NCBI RefSeq assembly: GCF_037176765.1
Contig: NC_090034.1
Location: forward strand, 19,724,375-19,788,374
Source: Anolis sagrei
Taxonomy: Eukaryota; Chordata; Lepidosauria; Squamata; Anolidae
DNA length: 64,000 bases
Direction of reading: 5' to 3'
Positions 9,401 through 24,400 of the stretch are shown here, one piece after another. Below the pieces are notes generated by a model. That model saw only the letters and a list, made by a program, of their open reading frames with translations. It ran no database searches and was not told the DNA's origin. The position numbers and the translations under genes are program-made. Each line of letters starts with the position of its first letter. Positions within the stretch are counted from its first letter, which is position 1.

Positions 9401-12400
9401 AGGTTAGCAGGGCCATTTTGGACTCCAGAACTGAAGTGTGATTTAACCTTGGGTGTAATCCTGCAGTTCAGTATTGTACTTGCTTACTCTGAAGTAAATC
9501 CCATAGAGCTTTCTTTCAGATAAGGATTGCTGCCTGAGTCTAGTAGTAATAACTCTTGTTCCTCTTGACATCCTTGAGAGATAGGTGACTAGTGCAACCA
9601 TGTTATAGATAGGAATTCTGTGCTTTTATGCAACAAGAAAAGGCTTTCTACTTAGAGTCAGGTTAGGACTCAAGTTCTCCTTGAAAGCTAATAATATTTC
9701 TTAATTATATTTGCCAAGAGTTGCAACAGCATTCTCTGCCTCACAGAGACTCTGAATCCCATATTAAGAACCACATGGGAACTGCTCTACTCTGTTTGAT
9801 ATATCTCTGCTGTCTCATTACTCTCTTTTTATATTTTATCTTAAAAATCGCAAATCTTATTCTTAAGTGCTTGTCCCACAAAAGAGGTTGCTGGAAGTCA
9901 GCCTATATAATTTTAGTGATAAGGCTCTGGATATGTTTGAAAAATTGAGTTGAGCAAGTTCGTTTGCTTGATTGTGTTAGAATTCAGAGAAGAGGTGGGA
10001 TGATGATTAACTTAATCATTACCTTGAGCATGATAGTGTCATGGAGATTCTTGATAGTCTTTTGTTGTCTCCTGTCCAGATATTAAGTGGGTTCCAACCC
10101 TGCTTTCTGTAGATTTTCCCTGATGTGAAGTTCATTCTCATTTAGGTTTTTCAGTTCTTATTCTATATAGTTGGATGTGCATGAAAAAAGATCCCAGTGT
10201 GTAATCTTATCTTAAAGAAAACATATTGAACAATCTTGGTTGCTATCGCCTGAGATTTTTCCAGAACTGCCTCGCTGGTAGCAGTGTGAATGTTGTAGTA
10301 CAGCGTGATAGTGACGTTACTACTACTGGTAGAAGGGAGAAGAGGGCTGTGCAGGTGTTGGAGGAGGAGCAGCAACGAAAGCGGATTAGAGACATATTCA
10401 TGGCTCCAACTGATTCAGAGTCCTTTGAGGGTTTCTCAGGTTGTGAAATGGGGGAAGGAGAGGAAAGCAGGGGAGTTAAGTGGGTTACTCGAGAACAAGA
10501 ATCAGATGAGGAGATCCAAAGGAAGCGTATCCATGATATACTTAGCGCTCCAACAGAAGTTGAAGACATTGTGGGTTTTGAAAGGAGTGATGGGACTGGG
10601 AGTGATGATGGGTAGGAGGATGCTTTAGACTGGACCCGTGTGCAGGAGATTAGGGATATCTGTACTCAGCCTACATCCCATGATGACTTTGAGGGGTTTG
10701 CAGAGGACTGGCAATCTGGGAACACTTGGGAAGACCTAAGTCTTGAAAGACGCTGGCAAAGGTGGGAGGCATTGCTCAGCTGCAGGGAATGGGGAGGCAT
10801 TGCTCAGCTGCAGGGAATGGGGCAGCTGAAAGTGATGATGAAAGGGTGGGGAGCAGTTCATCCTCTGATGAGGAGTTATAGGATATAAGTTAGTTTGTGC
10901 TAGAGGCACTGAGTTAAGTGTCTCTAAGCCTTTTTTTGTGTTTAATAAACCTTTGTTTGGACCTTTTATACTGTGTTTGGCCTTCTTGAGGCTTCTGGGT
11001 CTTGACAGTGAAATTATTAAATGTGCATAGCAAAGTAAGTGTAAGGTTATACTTTTTCCAGTTTTTATTTTGTTTGGTTTTACTCTTTCCAACAATGGTT
11101 TACTACATTTGAATTCAAGTGAAAATTCACATGTAGCATGAGAATAAGCTTGGAATTGTTTCTTTGGTTGGTACATTAGCACAACACTCTCCGTTTGTAG
11201 GAACATCATTGTCCAAATGCATGGCTGTTTGCCACTCATTAATGATCCACCTTTCTTGCCCTGATTACCTACATTTCTATCTCTTTCTCTTTTATTTTCT
11301 TAGGGAAACAAGAACAGAGCAGAAGGCCTCATATCCTGCAATATCATTTAAATTCTGCTTGCATAAACAATCATGTGCTAGTTTTTGCTCATTTATGTAT
11401 TTTCACGTAGCTTCTAAGCTTATTTATTTATTTATTTATTTGTATACCACCCTTCTCAACCCTGAAGGGGACACAGGGCAATTCACAGTGTTGGCAACCA
11501 TTCATTTGTGGTAGTCTTGTCTCCCTTTTATTCTGAGCCATTTTTGTTAGGTCTGTAAACAAATTTGAGATTAGAAGTGAGGTTCTGTAATGACACAGGA
11601 ACAAATGAGCAAGTAATAGCACAAATGCGTCTCAATGAATCCCCTGTTTGTCACATTTGGAAGTCTGCTTGTCATTTGGGAAACAGTTGCAATGTGCAAA
11701 AGATTATATTAAGACCCTGCCTGGACGGTACTATTTCATAGTATTTCAGGAGAAATATTGTCACAAATCCTTCACCAAGTAACTTATGTTTTTTGTTTTT
11801 AGGGGCTTTGTGTAGAAGAAGAAATTTGAAGAATTGCTACTATTTTTTTGATAGCTTCTGGCTCACTTCTCTTTTTTCCTTAGGGGGAAGCTGGGCCGAT
11901 ATCCTCCTTGGCCAGGGAAGGTGAGTCTTTAAGTGGATTTTAATATGTGCTTAAGTTACTTCCTCCGTTTTTACAAATTTATATTCCACCCCAAGAACAT
12001 AAGGCAAACTAGCTTGTGGTTTTCTTCTTAAAGGAGGAAACATATCTTAACACTGAACCAGTAGAGAGATTTAGGTGGGTTTAGAAATGAATCGTATCCC
12101 TGGGTGCAGCTACTTAATCATTACCTTATTTCTGTCAAACTGGTTTTCTCCTTCCATAAGTCAGTCTCAGCGCTACCTTTAATTGTTGTGTATGCTTTGG
12201 TTCTGTATTTGTCCAGAAGAGAATCCTATTAAGATTGGTGGGGCTTATTCCCAAATCATTATGCATAGTTTTACAGCCAAAAGAAAATAATTTCCTCACA
12301 TGACTGCACAGGAATACTGTGCATTTTATATGTTAAAAAAATCACAACATAATCTTCTGATTAAGAAGCGACCCAAGCTTCTTTTATTGTGGTGTTCCAG

Positions 12401-15400
12401 AAACACATGCTTCTGTACCATCAATCAATCCATCCCAGCCTGTGTGTTAAAAAAACTGTTTCAATAACCATGGCAAGCACATGGAGATTGAGTGGGAACT
12501 CATATATTGAACTCCTCCTCCTTAATCTTTCAGTATGGTCTTTCTGCAGTGCACTGCTGAAGTATAGGCTCTATGCAGGCATGATGTTTTCTTCCACAGT
12601 CTTGGAGAAACCCGGGAAATGGCTGACAGCTGTGACAAATGTCTGGGTTTGTCTCTTAATAGGCTGAGCCTCCATTTTGCTTTTGTAGCTTTTTTTTCTT
12701 GTCATAAAGGTGCTATGCCAAGGGCAATTGCAATATGTCTGATAATGTGCTGTGTGAAGAATACTTATGCTCCCTGTCCACTTGCAGGTATACCAACAAA
12801 GTTTAGCCATGCCAGAGTGGCATTAATATTAATTACCGTATCAGGAACAGTCTTAATGAGTAAATATTGATTCATGTGCAGAAATGCTAGAGCTTTGCTT
12901 CCCTTGCTGATGGCATATTGGAAGTTCTTAGGATATTCCCTATAGTGAAAGATCCTCTGAGAGCTAGATTACAAAAATCGTTACTTCTTTTACCTGTCTG
13001 TATAAATGTGGCGTCCAGCATAGAACAAGTAAAGCTTGTGTATGGGAAGGGCTGTTAATCTGTGGAAGTTCTACCTCATTGTTTTGGTAGAATGGGAATC
13101 AAAGGTAGCATACTATAGCCAGGAATCTATCTCTGCTGTCTTTTTTCCTAGTACAGATCTATCTTGAGTTGGGAGGTATTTTCTATAAAGGTTGATTCCA
13201 TCATTGTTTTTATCAAAACAGATGTTGGAGAGACTACAGTGAAGATGTTTAGTGCAAAATTCAGTCTTTGTTATCTCTTCAGTATTGTGTGTACCTTTTT
13301 TTGCTGACAGATTGTTAATCCGCCTAAGGACCTGAAGAAGCCTCGTGGGAAGAAGTGCTTCTTTGTGAAGTTTTTTGGGACTGAAGACCAGTATGTATCT
13401 ACTTTTTTTGCCTCCAGGGAATATGTTATTTTTAAACTTTAGAATGCCTGTGGAGAAGCACTGTGTTGGGATACACTGCATTTTCATGACTTTTGAAAAT
13501 GTAAAATGAATTTGTCAGTTGGTAACAGAAGACTTTTGCAATTGACAGTAGAGGGTGATGGTGTCTTCTTCTCTGGAGGTTTTTAAGCAGAGCCTGGATG
13601 GCCATCTGTCAGGAGGACTTGGATTTTGTATTCCAGTGTTGCAGAATGGACTCAATGGCTCTTGTCACTTCCAAATCTTATGAGTCTATAGCAGGCAAGG
13701 ACAAACTTCAGCCCTCCGGTTGTTTTGGATTTCAACTCCCACAATTCCTGGTCTCAGGCTGCTTCCTGAAATTGTGGGAGTTGAAGCCCAAAACACCTGG
13801 AGGGCTGAAGTTTGCCCATGCCTGGTCTATAGAGATAGCAGCAAGCCCCATCCACGCGTTCCCTTCAGGGGTTATAACAAGTTGTTTTGAGGATTTTGCC
13901 TGTTCACCAGATTCAAAAGAACAGCAGTGATACCTGAGAATCTATTTTTTCTTTATTTCTTAGTGCCTGGATTAAAGTGGAGCAGTTGAAGCCTTATCAT
14001 GCCCACAAAGAAGAAATGATCAAAATCAACAAAGGCAAGAGGTTCCAGCAAGCTGTCGATGCTGTGGAAGAATTTCTCAAGAAAGGAAAAGGCAAAGACA
14101 AAGACCAGGTGAGTAACGGGTGAGGGTTTGTATCACCAGGCAGGGGAATTAAGTGGCCTCTTTGGAACAGAGACTATGATTCTATTAGCATTTGTAAAGC
14201 AGTTGGTTTTCACATTGCCTGGCATGGCTCTGAAAGTTTCCGTTGAGGTACTTATAACATTGCTGTGAAGGAGTTGTTAAACTGCTGCCACCAATTGTAA
14301 CGATGACCGTTTTAATGCCACTGAATGCCACCAATTGTGAAGGTGCGCGTGGTAAAGCACCCACTGCCACCTAATCTATGAGGGAAGCCGGGCAACGATC
14401 AATATCAACCTAGGAGCTATTTTATAAAGGGACTGTTAATTACAGAAGGCTTTATTCACTTGATAGCGTAGTGTTTACTTTCTTGGCTTGACTTTACTAT
14501 TGCAGGCTGTTCAACTTAGGAAAAACTGTATCAGGCAAGGCTTGAGGAAAACAGTAACAAGTTTATTTTAACAGGAGTATAACAATGTATAACTGTTCTT
14601 CAAAAGAGGCACAGATCTTGATGGATACATTGGAAAGGTTTCATGAGTAAACTCAGGCAAACACTTCATAAGGTTTCACAGCTGGCACAACAGGCTTAAA
14701 CCCAGCCAAACCTTGATTCTTAATTCAGAATCAACAACCCCCTGTACCGGGTCCTTCTCTGCAACCACTTGGTCACCAATTCATTCCCTGAATCTCCACC
14801 AAGAGATTCAGTCTTTCCCTATAGCACACTGGCTACAGACACATTCCCTTAATCTCCACCAAAAGATTCAGTCCACTCAGTAGCTCGCTGGCGTACTGTA
14901 CTGACTCTTTTTCAAAACAGCTGCCCCTGAAGAGGCAGTTGGCTCCGCCCCTGTTGCTATGGCAACTCAGCTAACGCCAAGCCACTCTCTCCAACAAAAC
15001 ATAATCTTACATACTTACCATCCCTAAACCATTGTTAAAATTACACATAACCAAAGGATAAAACTTGCACATCGTCACAATTGCATTTTTTTTACTCTGC
15101 GGGTTTTTTCTTCTTCTTAAGTTGGCTTTACCATATCCACCTGCTTCTCCACTCTTTGTATGTTTTCTTAGCCAATAGCTGGGACCTTTTTAAAACCTGA
15201 GTTCACAGCACTGATGTGCCATCAAATGTTTATCCTGACTTGTCACCCTTGGGTTTTGTCAGTGTGAGGAAAACAAAACCATTGCCAGCTCTTGTCCCAT
15301 CTTACACTTCTGTTCTGTAATCAATCAGGCATCTTCTCACAATTCAACTGAAGAGAAGAACCGACGAAATTCCAGTGAAGAGACAAGCAAGCAGTCCATG

Positions 15401-18400
15401 GGTGAAGAGAAGCACAAATCTGGGTTGTCTGAAGGGAAGGCAAAAAAGAGGGCTTCCTCCGTTTCCTCTGAGCGAGGGGTCAAACCTCTGCTGAAGAGAA
15501 CGTATGAGCAGAGCCCCCGGAAGCGAGGGCGTCCTCCCAAAGATGAGAAGGTCTGTGTTTTGTGGCGCGTCTCCACTCATGTTCTGTGAGCTTATCCAGG
15601 TGGAATGTACCCCCTACTAGTGAACCAGATTACTTCATTGCTGTGGCCATTTGGAAAGCTTTCCCTATTAATGGAGAGTACCAATCAATCTGTTATTTCA
15701 AAGACATAATATGAAAAATATGGAGCTGCGGTGGTGCAGTGGGTTAAATCCTTGTGCCAGTTGAAGGTCGGTGGTTTGAATCCGCGAGACAGGGTGAGCT
15801 CCCAACTGTCAGCCCCAGCTTCCCATGAGGGAACATGAGAGAAGCCTCCCACAGGATGGTGACACATTGTCCTGATTTGCCCTTCAAGAACAGCCTTCAT
15901 ACAATGTTGAAAGTAAAAGAAAAATGCTTTACTTCAGCAAACACAAAATAACAGCAAATGTAGTTTAAAAATGCAAAAGAAAGCAAGGAAGTCTTAATGC
16001 AGACACAAAACTAAAGTCTCTAATAAAGTCCAAAAGAAACAGCAGTCTTACATCAGACAACAGGCAATGATCACTAAATCCTTAGAAGCAGACTCGAAGC
16101 AGGTTCAATTGGAGTGAAAACATCAGCATCAGAGTCATTGTTACCAGCAAAAGCTAACTGCTTCTGATTTATATCCCTGAATTCCCCACGCAGGAGGTGC
16201 TAGGGTGTCTCCCAATTACTTCGGTGTTTCTGTCAGCTATTCTAGCTGAATGCTGTCTGTGCTCTGTTTCCTTTCGCCTCTCCAGAAATGTGGGCACTTG
16301 CAAAACCTCATCATCTGATTCCTCTTCCTCCTCCAATTCCTGAGCACTTACCTGCTCCCCTTCCTCTTCTGAAGATGAGGAACCCCTAACACACATCTGG
16401 GTGTCCCCTGTGCAAGGTCTATGCAGATGACCAATTATCTCGCACCAGAAGTGACTTGCAGTTTCTCAAGTCGCTTTTGACACAATTTTTAAAAAAATGA
16501 AAAAAAAATGGAGTCTTACAGAAGAATGTGAAGATTAAAGCTTCCTTTAAAACAGGCTCCCTTTTTTAATTTCTGCCTGGAAAATGGGACAGAGCAAGAG
16601 TAAAAAATAAATATAGACAAACCAACAGAATATTAAAGAAGTCTTCTAACTGGGCCATTCAACTCCAAAATCATTTCTTCTTCTCTGATTCCTACTGTAA
16701 TTCCTTTGTTGTTCATGTCCAACCTGAGTAGACAAGGGAAAGAGATAAATTGAAAGGATTTTCATTTGATGGAGATGTTAATACATGGACTCCATGGCTC
16801 CCAAATTGTAATGATAGTTCCTTCCCTAAAGTAACCAAAATGGTAACGTGACAAACTCATTGATTTCCTGACTTTTTTGTCCTTTGGACACTTCTGAGTA
16901 GTCTTTTGTGCAGTCTGAGGCCCCTTCTACACAGCTGTATAAAATCCACATTATCTACTTTGAACTGGATTATATGGCAGTGTAGACTAAGATAACCCAG
17001 TTCAAATCAGATAATGTGGATTTACTGCTGAGATACCCTTATCTGGCAATGTAGTCATTCTGTGATTTTTAAAAAGAAACTTGGAACTTCCCTGCTCTTG
17101 ACTTTCCCACTACCACGTGGATCACTATTCTTGAGGGGTTGAACCCTAAAGCCACTAAGAAGCATAAGCCGACTACGATTTATTAAAATTATTATAAGCT
17201 ACTCTTCCACAGGCAAGTTGGATATTGTGCTTCTTCCCTTTTAAATAGGTGTGGTGCTGGTCTTTTTCTGTTTTGGTTTTGGACATCAGTGATTCACATT
17301 GATGTGTCATTAATTATCAATGCCCTATGCACATTAATAACAACACTTTGGTATGTTGTTTTAAATTGTGTTAGATTCGAGTTTGTTTCTTGTAAGCCGC
17401 TCCGAGCCCTAGGGGAGTGGCGGCATATAAGTTTGAATAATAAATAAATAAACTGCTCACACTAGAGTCCTGGGTTCCTTAATTCTTCTTTATGTGCTAA
17501 ACTGAGGTTATATATTTCCCGAGCCCTTTGGTTTTTTTAATATATAGATATGTATTCCCTTAGTCTTTTGGAAGGTGCACCAATGCTTAGTTTGATGTAA
17601 ATCTCATCCTTCAAATTGGATCTTGAAGAACAGAAGGATGGCAAGAAAAAGAATAGCTTTTTGGCATACATAATTTTCCTTTGAGCATGAATTTTATTTT
17701 GAGAAGCAGGGAAATTACAATTAAATCAGGTTTTGAATGCTTTTAATACTCCAGGGGACTATTAAAATGGCATTCTTCACATGCAGACTTCCCTCCTCTG
17801 TCTTGATTATTGAGATCTTTTATGAGAAAGATTCAGTTATACATGTCCCAGATACCACTGGTTTTTAGTAATATTTTCATCCCATGCTTCTTGATGATTG
17901 TATAGTTTTGTGTAGTTCTATGTTCTTTAGATATTGGGTAAGTTACGCCTAGAATTGCAGTCATATTTTCGTTTAACACCTGCCTAGCAAGTTATAAAAC
18001 TGGTTGTGTGACTGTTCTCTTTGTGTAACTGTTCAGCTTTTAAACTAAGATGATTTAAGGCCACTAATGCCCGGACTTTGCCCAGTTAAGGGTGGAACTG
18101 TAAAACCCACAACTTGGGGGGAAAATAGAAGGCTCACAACAGCTGGTTATTATCTGAATCAACCTTCTGTTAGACTGAAACTCCATCAGGCCAAACAAAT
18201 GGTTTGTTATGGTTAGAGATGCTGGTAGAGCAATGGGCATTCTATTCCAGCGCATTTGGAGAGCACCAGGCTCTGAATCAGGCTTCTTTAACCATAGGGC
18301 CTCCAGATGGTTGGGCCTCCCAACTCTCAGAAGCCCTAGCCAACTTGTCCAATGGTCAGGAATTCTGGGAGCTAAAGTCCAAACCACCTGGAGGACCAAA

Positions 18401-21400
18401 GGTTGAAAAGGCCACCTGTAATCAATACATTCTTATCCAGGAAAGAAATCAAACATGTTTCATTTCTGCTTTAAAATAGTATCTTAAATTATGATGTGGT
18501 TGCAAGACATACAGTGGGAATCCGCTAAAGATTATAAAATGAGAACGGAATTGTGTGTCAGGTTTCTGTGTATTCTTGTCTTTTCCCTCCAGTGGTTGAA
18601 CTGGATGGGAATACAATGTGCCATTGGCGTCCTTCCAATTCCAGAAGAATAAGAAAGGGAGGGAGAGAAATGCCAGTGCATTCGAATGGAAAGCCTCTTA
18701 ATAACATTTATTATGCACACATTGTATTTTTGGAGTTTTCTCCATGAAGAGAGGGACATAGAAAATAAAATGAAGGAAATCAGTTTCACCCCAGGTGTGA
18801 AACTGATAAAACAGCAGGTGTCAAAATGTTGCCCTGTGCGAGTGTGATTTTTTTTCTGTGTCAGGAGCAACTTGAGAAACTCCCAGTTGCTTCTGGTGTG
18901 GGAGAATTAGCTGTCTGTAAGGACTTTGCCCAGAGGATGCCCTGGTGTTTGATGTTTTACCATCCTTGTGGAAGGCTTCTCTCATGTCCCTGCATGGGGA
19001 GCTGGAGCTGACAAAGTGAACTCAACTGCTCTCCCTAGATTTGAACCACTAAGCTGTCGGTCAGCTCTTCTGCTGGCAAAAGGGTTTAACCTCTATGAGT
19101 GTGATATTGAGGCATGTTTATGAGGGTATATGTCTTGATCAGCTATGTGAGACTTGCTTCTGAATAAGCATACTAAGATCTTGCTGCATGGATTTTCATT
19201 TCAGTCACTTTGAAGGAGCTCATGAGACTTCTAGCATATCTTTACGGCTGCTGTACATGTATCCCAGGACACACAACAGCTTTTGGGACTTTAAACTGGT
19301 TTCTTGATCAACAATTTCTTTCATTGCAGGACCTGACGATCCCTGAATCCAGCACAGTGAAGAGAATGATGACCGGCACTGTGGCTGGATTTAAATGGCC
19401 ACCAAGTGGAAGCGAGGTGATTTAACTCATAATATTTTTCAGTCAAAGTAAGCAGTAGGCTATTGGCTGTAGCAGGTATTGTCATGGATAAGGAAACAGC
19501 GTGACTAAAGGTGGCCCCTAACCTCCACTTTTGCAGCCACCAAAGTATCAAAATGTCAGTCCCCTAGTGTCCAGTAAGTAATTTCCAGGTAATTTTGGAG
19601 AGGATTTTGCTCCCAAATGATCCCAAAGTTAAGAAAGCTATTTAATTGGCTCACAGTGGCAACACCCACATCAGCACTACCAGGGAAGTGGGTGAAAATA
19701 GCTTCCCCTCCTCCCCAGATTCCCACCTCTCTACTAGTGGATTGCTAGTGATGTTCCTACACAGAAGGACCTATTCCTATCTTCTTGTGGATGGTAGTCT
19801 TGTTCACCTCATGTCAGATGTGTTCCTTTCACCTGTGATTCTTGGCCACCTCTTCCCATTGTCACCACTGTATTCTGTTTGTCTCACCTAACAGAAGGTG
19901 AAAAGAGGGACCAATGAAATCCATTAAGGCTGCCTTTCACTACCATGCCTCCTTTATTACTGAAGAACCAAGCCAGGCGTTGCTCCATGTGACTTTGAAA
20001 ATAGATAGCTTTACTAAACATAACCCCCTGTAGATGCCAAAATCCATAGATGTTCAAGTCCCATTATATGCAATAGTCTAGTAGAATGGTGTCTCTTGTA
20101 TAAAATAGCAAAATCAAGGTTCGCTTTGTGGAAGTTGTGGATGCGGAATCTGTTGATATATAGGGCTGATTGTACTTTAGAACTGAATATATTTCCAGGT
20201 AAATCCCCACAAACAGAAGACATTCAGGAAGTCTGTTCCTGAAGCTATGCACAAGGCAATCAGTGTGCCTGCTGGTTATAGTCCACATAGTGCCCCTTTT
20301 GCCTAACTGAGCATGTGCCTCCTTGCCTTCTTGCTCATTGAATCCAAAACACAGGAAGTGCCAACAGTGCATTAGTTTAGGGGGACTAAAGGCCATGTCC
20401 TGTAGTAAGTAGGGAGAGAAGCAAAACTGCTCCCGAAGGATGTCAAGGAACTTCATCAGAATCTACAAGGGCTCTGACCTCAACTTTGGTTGTCTTGGTT
20501 TCTCAGTTTGCCTCTTTGCTATTACAGCCTGTGAAAGATGGCGACCCGCATTTCCATCACTTCCTGCTTAGCCAGACAGAGAAGGTGAGCCATAGGTGTA
20601 GGTGGTGAATTTACCTAGTATCTTTTCCAGGAGTTAAAGCCTCTGGAATAACCCGGAATAGTCTTTGATTTCATGTTCTTCAATGCAAATTCTTCCATGA
20701 TGAAGGCTGTCTCTTTTTCAGATTTCCACAAACATTTCCACTTTATTTTGGAACATATGCAAATAAAGTGGGATGCGGAACATTTGGCCTTGCGGGTGTT
20801 TTGATCTACCACTCCCATAGGAGTCCATGTTTTGGAAAAACCAATGGAAACCAAGTGGCTTCCCCCAGATGGAAAAAAAGGCAGGGAAGTGATTCTGCTG
20901 CCTCATTACCCACTGAGAACAGTTAACATCTTCCCTTCCTCATAGTGGGAAAAAGTATGGGGAGCAATCCACCTGCCTCTCAACTGGCACCCTCATGGAG
21001 CCCTTGTAAGAGCCAGCTGGGAGCACATAGTTTTGATTTTTTCACTCATCTTTCCAAATGATGATGGGAGGTGGGCACAAAAAGAAAAGTGCTTTCAATT
21101 GGGACTCCCTGAGCACCAGCTGTTTTTTTTTTTTTTATTGCATCCTGAGCATTGAGGGCTGCAGCAAAGTAGGACCTGATTCTTGGAAAGGAGCATCAAG
21201 TAGCAAAACTACCCAACCTTTGCTAGGGATGCTATGACTTTAGTGAGCATGGTCTTCTCCCCTTTGTCAGTTGACCCATGGGGGAATCCAGACTCATTCT
21301 CCTAATGAGAAGGTAGAATTAAGGTAGTCCCTAAAATTTAGGGGGTCAGAAAGGTAGTCCCTAAAACTTAAGGGTGGCCCATAAATCAATTGCAGGGGAA

Positions 21401-24400
21401 ATAGCCATTTGTTACAACTTGAGAAGTAGCTATTTAGTTGCTGTGTGTAGGCAGATTACTGCAAGGCAACTCAGTAGTTCCTGTTCTTTATTGACACATT
21501 TTTAATCTTAGTAGGAATACACTGGGTTAAAAATGTTGAGCATGAGGGTCAGAGGAGGGATTTTGGATGCTTGTAATAGAGCAAGAATGCATTTTCTCTC
21601 ACACACCTAGAACTGGGGGGTGGAGGTCCCTGGCATGTTCAGATCAAGCAACCTCTTTCTGCAAAGTATTTGGGTCTATTCACCCTGCAAAGAAGCAGAC
21701 GGACCTGTTGCACCTACTCAAAATGTGTTTTGCTTTTCTTTTCCTGTGCAGCCAGCAGTTTGCTACCAGGCCATCACAAAGAAGCTGAAGGTGTGTGAAG
21801 AGGTACAGCAGACTTTGCTTTTGATTTGCCTTTATTGGTTGCTGCCTGTCTTCCCCATGTAAAATTATCTCTGGTGGGTGTGTTTTACTCTCCTAGGAAA
21901 CCGGGTCCACATCCATCCAGGCAGCAGACAGCACAGCTATAAATGGCAGCATCACTCCTACAGACAAAAAGTAAGAATCTTGTTTGCATTGCTTTTTGTG
22001 TGTGCATGTTTGACTTTTTCTACAGCTGTCCTCTGTAGAGCTTCCACAGTCACAGAGCTTTGCTTTTTGGAATGCAGTTGCCAGAATCTCTTAACTAACA
22101 TGTTGATTGCCAGGAAGGGGATTCTTGGAACTGTAGTTAAAAAAAGCAGCTTCTGCAAGCTCTGAATGACACTTAGCAACAGAGTCATGATTAATACCAA
22201 TAGTGTATTTTGTCTGTCTTCACTTGAGTTTTGTGGTGAATATAAGATCTAGTTCTAGATAATGCCCACGTAACCTGGCTACAAGCCCTCTGTCTTCCTG
22301 GCTTGGATTTTGAAGCAGAAAGAGTAAAATCTGAAGTAAAAAAAAAATTGCTCTGGGAGTTTGGGCTTATCGCTTTCTCCCAGCCTGGCCCAGCTCACAG
22401 AGGGATTGTGTGGATAAAATAATAATAATCATAATAATGTAGTCAAATACATCTATAAAAGCACATATTAAAACATAGTTAAAATGCAACCATAGAAGCA
22501 TATATTAGAACATACATATATTTAAAATACATGAAGCAAAATTTAAAATGCAATAAACTTAGAAAATAATGAGAATGACCTTCCTGTACGCTTCCGTTGA
22601 AGAGGAAGGTCAGAGGCAACCGTGATGGATGGCAAGGCTCCCCATCCATTTAAGAGAGTTTCCCTTCTGGGTGGTTTAAATGGCTTTTCTGAAAAGTGAA
22701 ATTTCCTGTCTCCCAGCAGAGCTTTATCTGAAGCATCTGTTGGGCGTTGCCTCTGCTCCCTGTTTGCTCAACCCAAATTTCAGTGCTGTTCATGTGACAA
22801 GACCTCTTTAACCATGAACTCCAAACTGCCAGAAGGAGGGGGCAGAGATGGAGCGCCTGCAGCTTCCAGAAACAGCCTTCTGTGACACTTGTGCCTTTGG
22901 GCACTTCCTGTGCTCCCCCTCGAGGGTGACCGAAGCCACGGTTGCATTTCCTGCCTTGTCCCCGGAAGCGATTTCCCTCCTCCTCAGTGGTAGCAGAGGC
23001 TGCTGCCTGTTTCTCACTGCCACCATCTGAGGATGTTAGTTTTTCAGACTCGCTGAAGGGAAATCAAAATAACTATGAAGGCATTCAGGTAAGCTCTTTC
23101 CCTGACAGCACAGAAGCTGACAAGTGCAGCTGGGGTGAATTGGGGGCGCAATGCTGATCTAACGGTGGCTTGCCACAGTCCTTTCATGTCGGTTTACTTA
23201 AGATTTGCAAGTTCAGGCAGCTGTGTGCTGAGGAGCTGACATGCAGGAAATAAAATGCTTAAGAATTTGCTTCGTTAGGATGAGCTTTAAAGAGTCTTTT
23301 TGTTTCAGACCTTTGTCGCTGTTGTTATATTTCACTAGAAAGGGAAATGCTTCTTTATTTCAAACCCAGGGCATTTTCCACTGCACTGTGTTAAGCCACT
23401 CATGTGCTATTCAAGACAACTTGTGTTGCATGGGCCTCCCTGTAACTGTTCCTGAATGAGAGGGATCACTTCCCTTTTTAAGCCAAAATACTTGCTTCTT
23501 TCTGTCACGTTTTCTTATTTGTGTTGTCAGAGTCAATTTTTAAATACTTCATTTGGACCTGAAGTTTGTATTATTTTCTTTGAAATATTGGGTCCCTTGT
23601 ACAAAAAGCTTTCTACAAAGAGTGCACCCCATTGCTCACCTGTGTGGCTACATTTCTGTTGCCATAGAGATGGAACCTTTGTCAGGAGGTGCTGCCCGGA
23701 AAGAAAGCCCACCATTTGCTCCCTCTACAAGGATTTCCATGCTCTTGTTACATCCCAAATAGATTACTGCAATGTGCTCTATGTGGGATTGCCTTTGAAG
23801 ACTGTTTGAAAGCTTCAAATAATCCAACGGGCTGCAGCCGGATTGCTCACCTGGGAGCTCACAACCCCCCTGTTACGTCAGCTTTACTGGTTGCCAGTTT
23901 GCTACCGAGCACAATTAAAAGTGCTGGCTTTAGCCTATAAAGCCCTAAATGGTTCTGGCCCAGCTCACCTGTCCAAACGTATCTCCCTTTATGAACCACC
24001 TCGGGGGTTAAGATCTTCTGGGGAGGCCCTGCTCTTAGTCCCACCTCCTTCACAGGCACGACTGGTGGGGACAAGAGACAGGGCCTTCTCAGTGGTGGCC
24101 CCTCATCTGTGGAACTCCCTCCCCAATCAAATCAGGTTAGCCCCCTCCTGTGCTTCAGGAAAAAACTTAAGACATGGCTGTGGGACCAAGCATTCGAGCA
24201 GTAAATGTAGCAATGCAATAATCAGAGTGATTTAATGTGATTGACAAATGGATAGAGCTTGGACTATGATTTGACTTTGCATGATTTTAATTGATATTTA
24301 ATTACTTGATTTTAATTGCAACTGTTAATTTGTAATTGTACGTTGTTGGCATTGAATTGCTGCCTGTTGTGAGGCCACCCTGAGTCCCCCTCCTGGGTGA

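Noticed and set aside
10226-10888. Possible host gene encoding acidic repeats
   Set aside because: It lies within an LTR bounded by TG...CA and a perfect 5-bp duplication, so it is a retroelement fossil.
16169-16396. Acidic Glu/Ser-rich frame on the minus strand
   Set aside because: Entirely inside the nested solo LTR 15868-16391.
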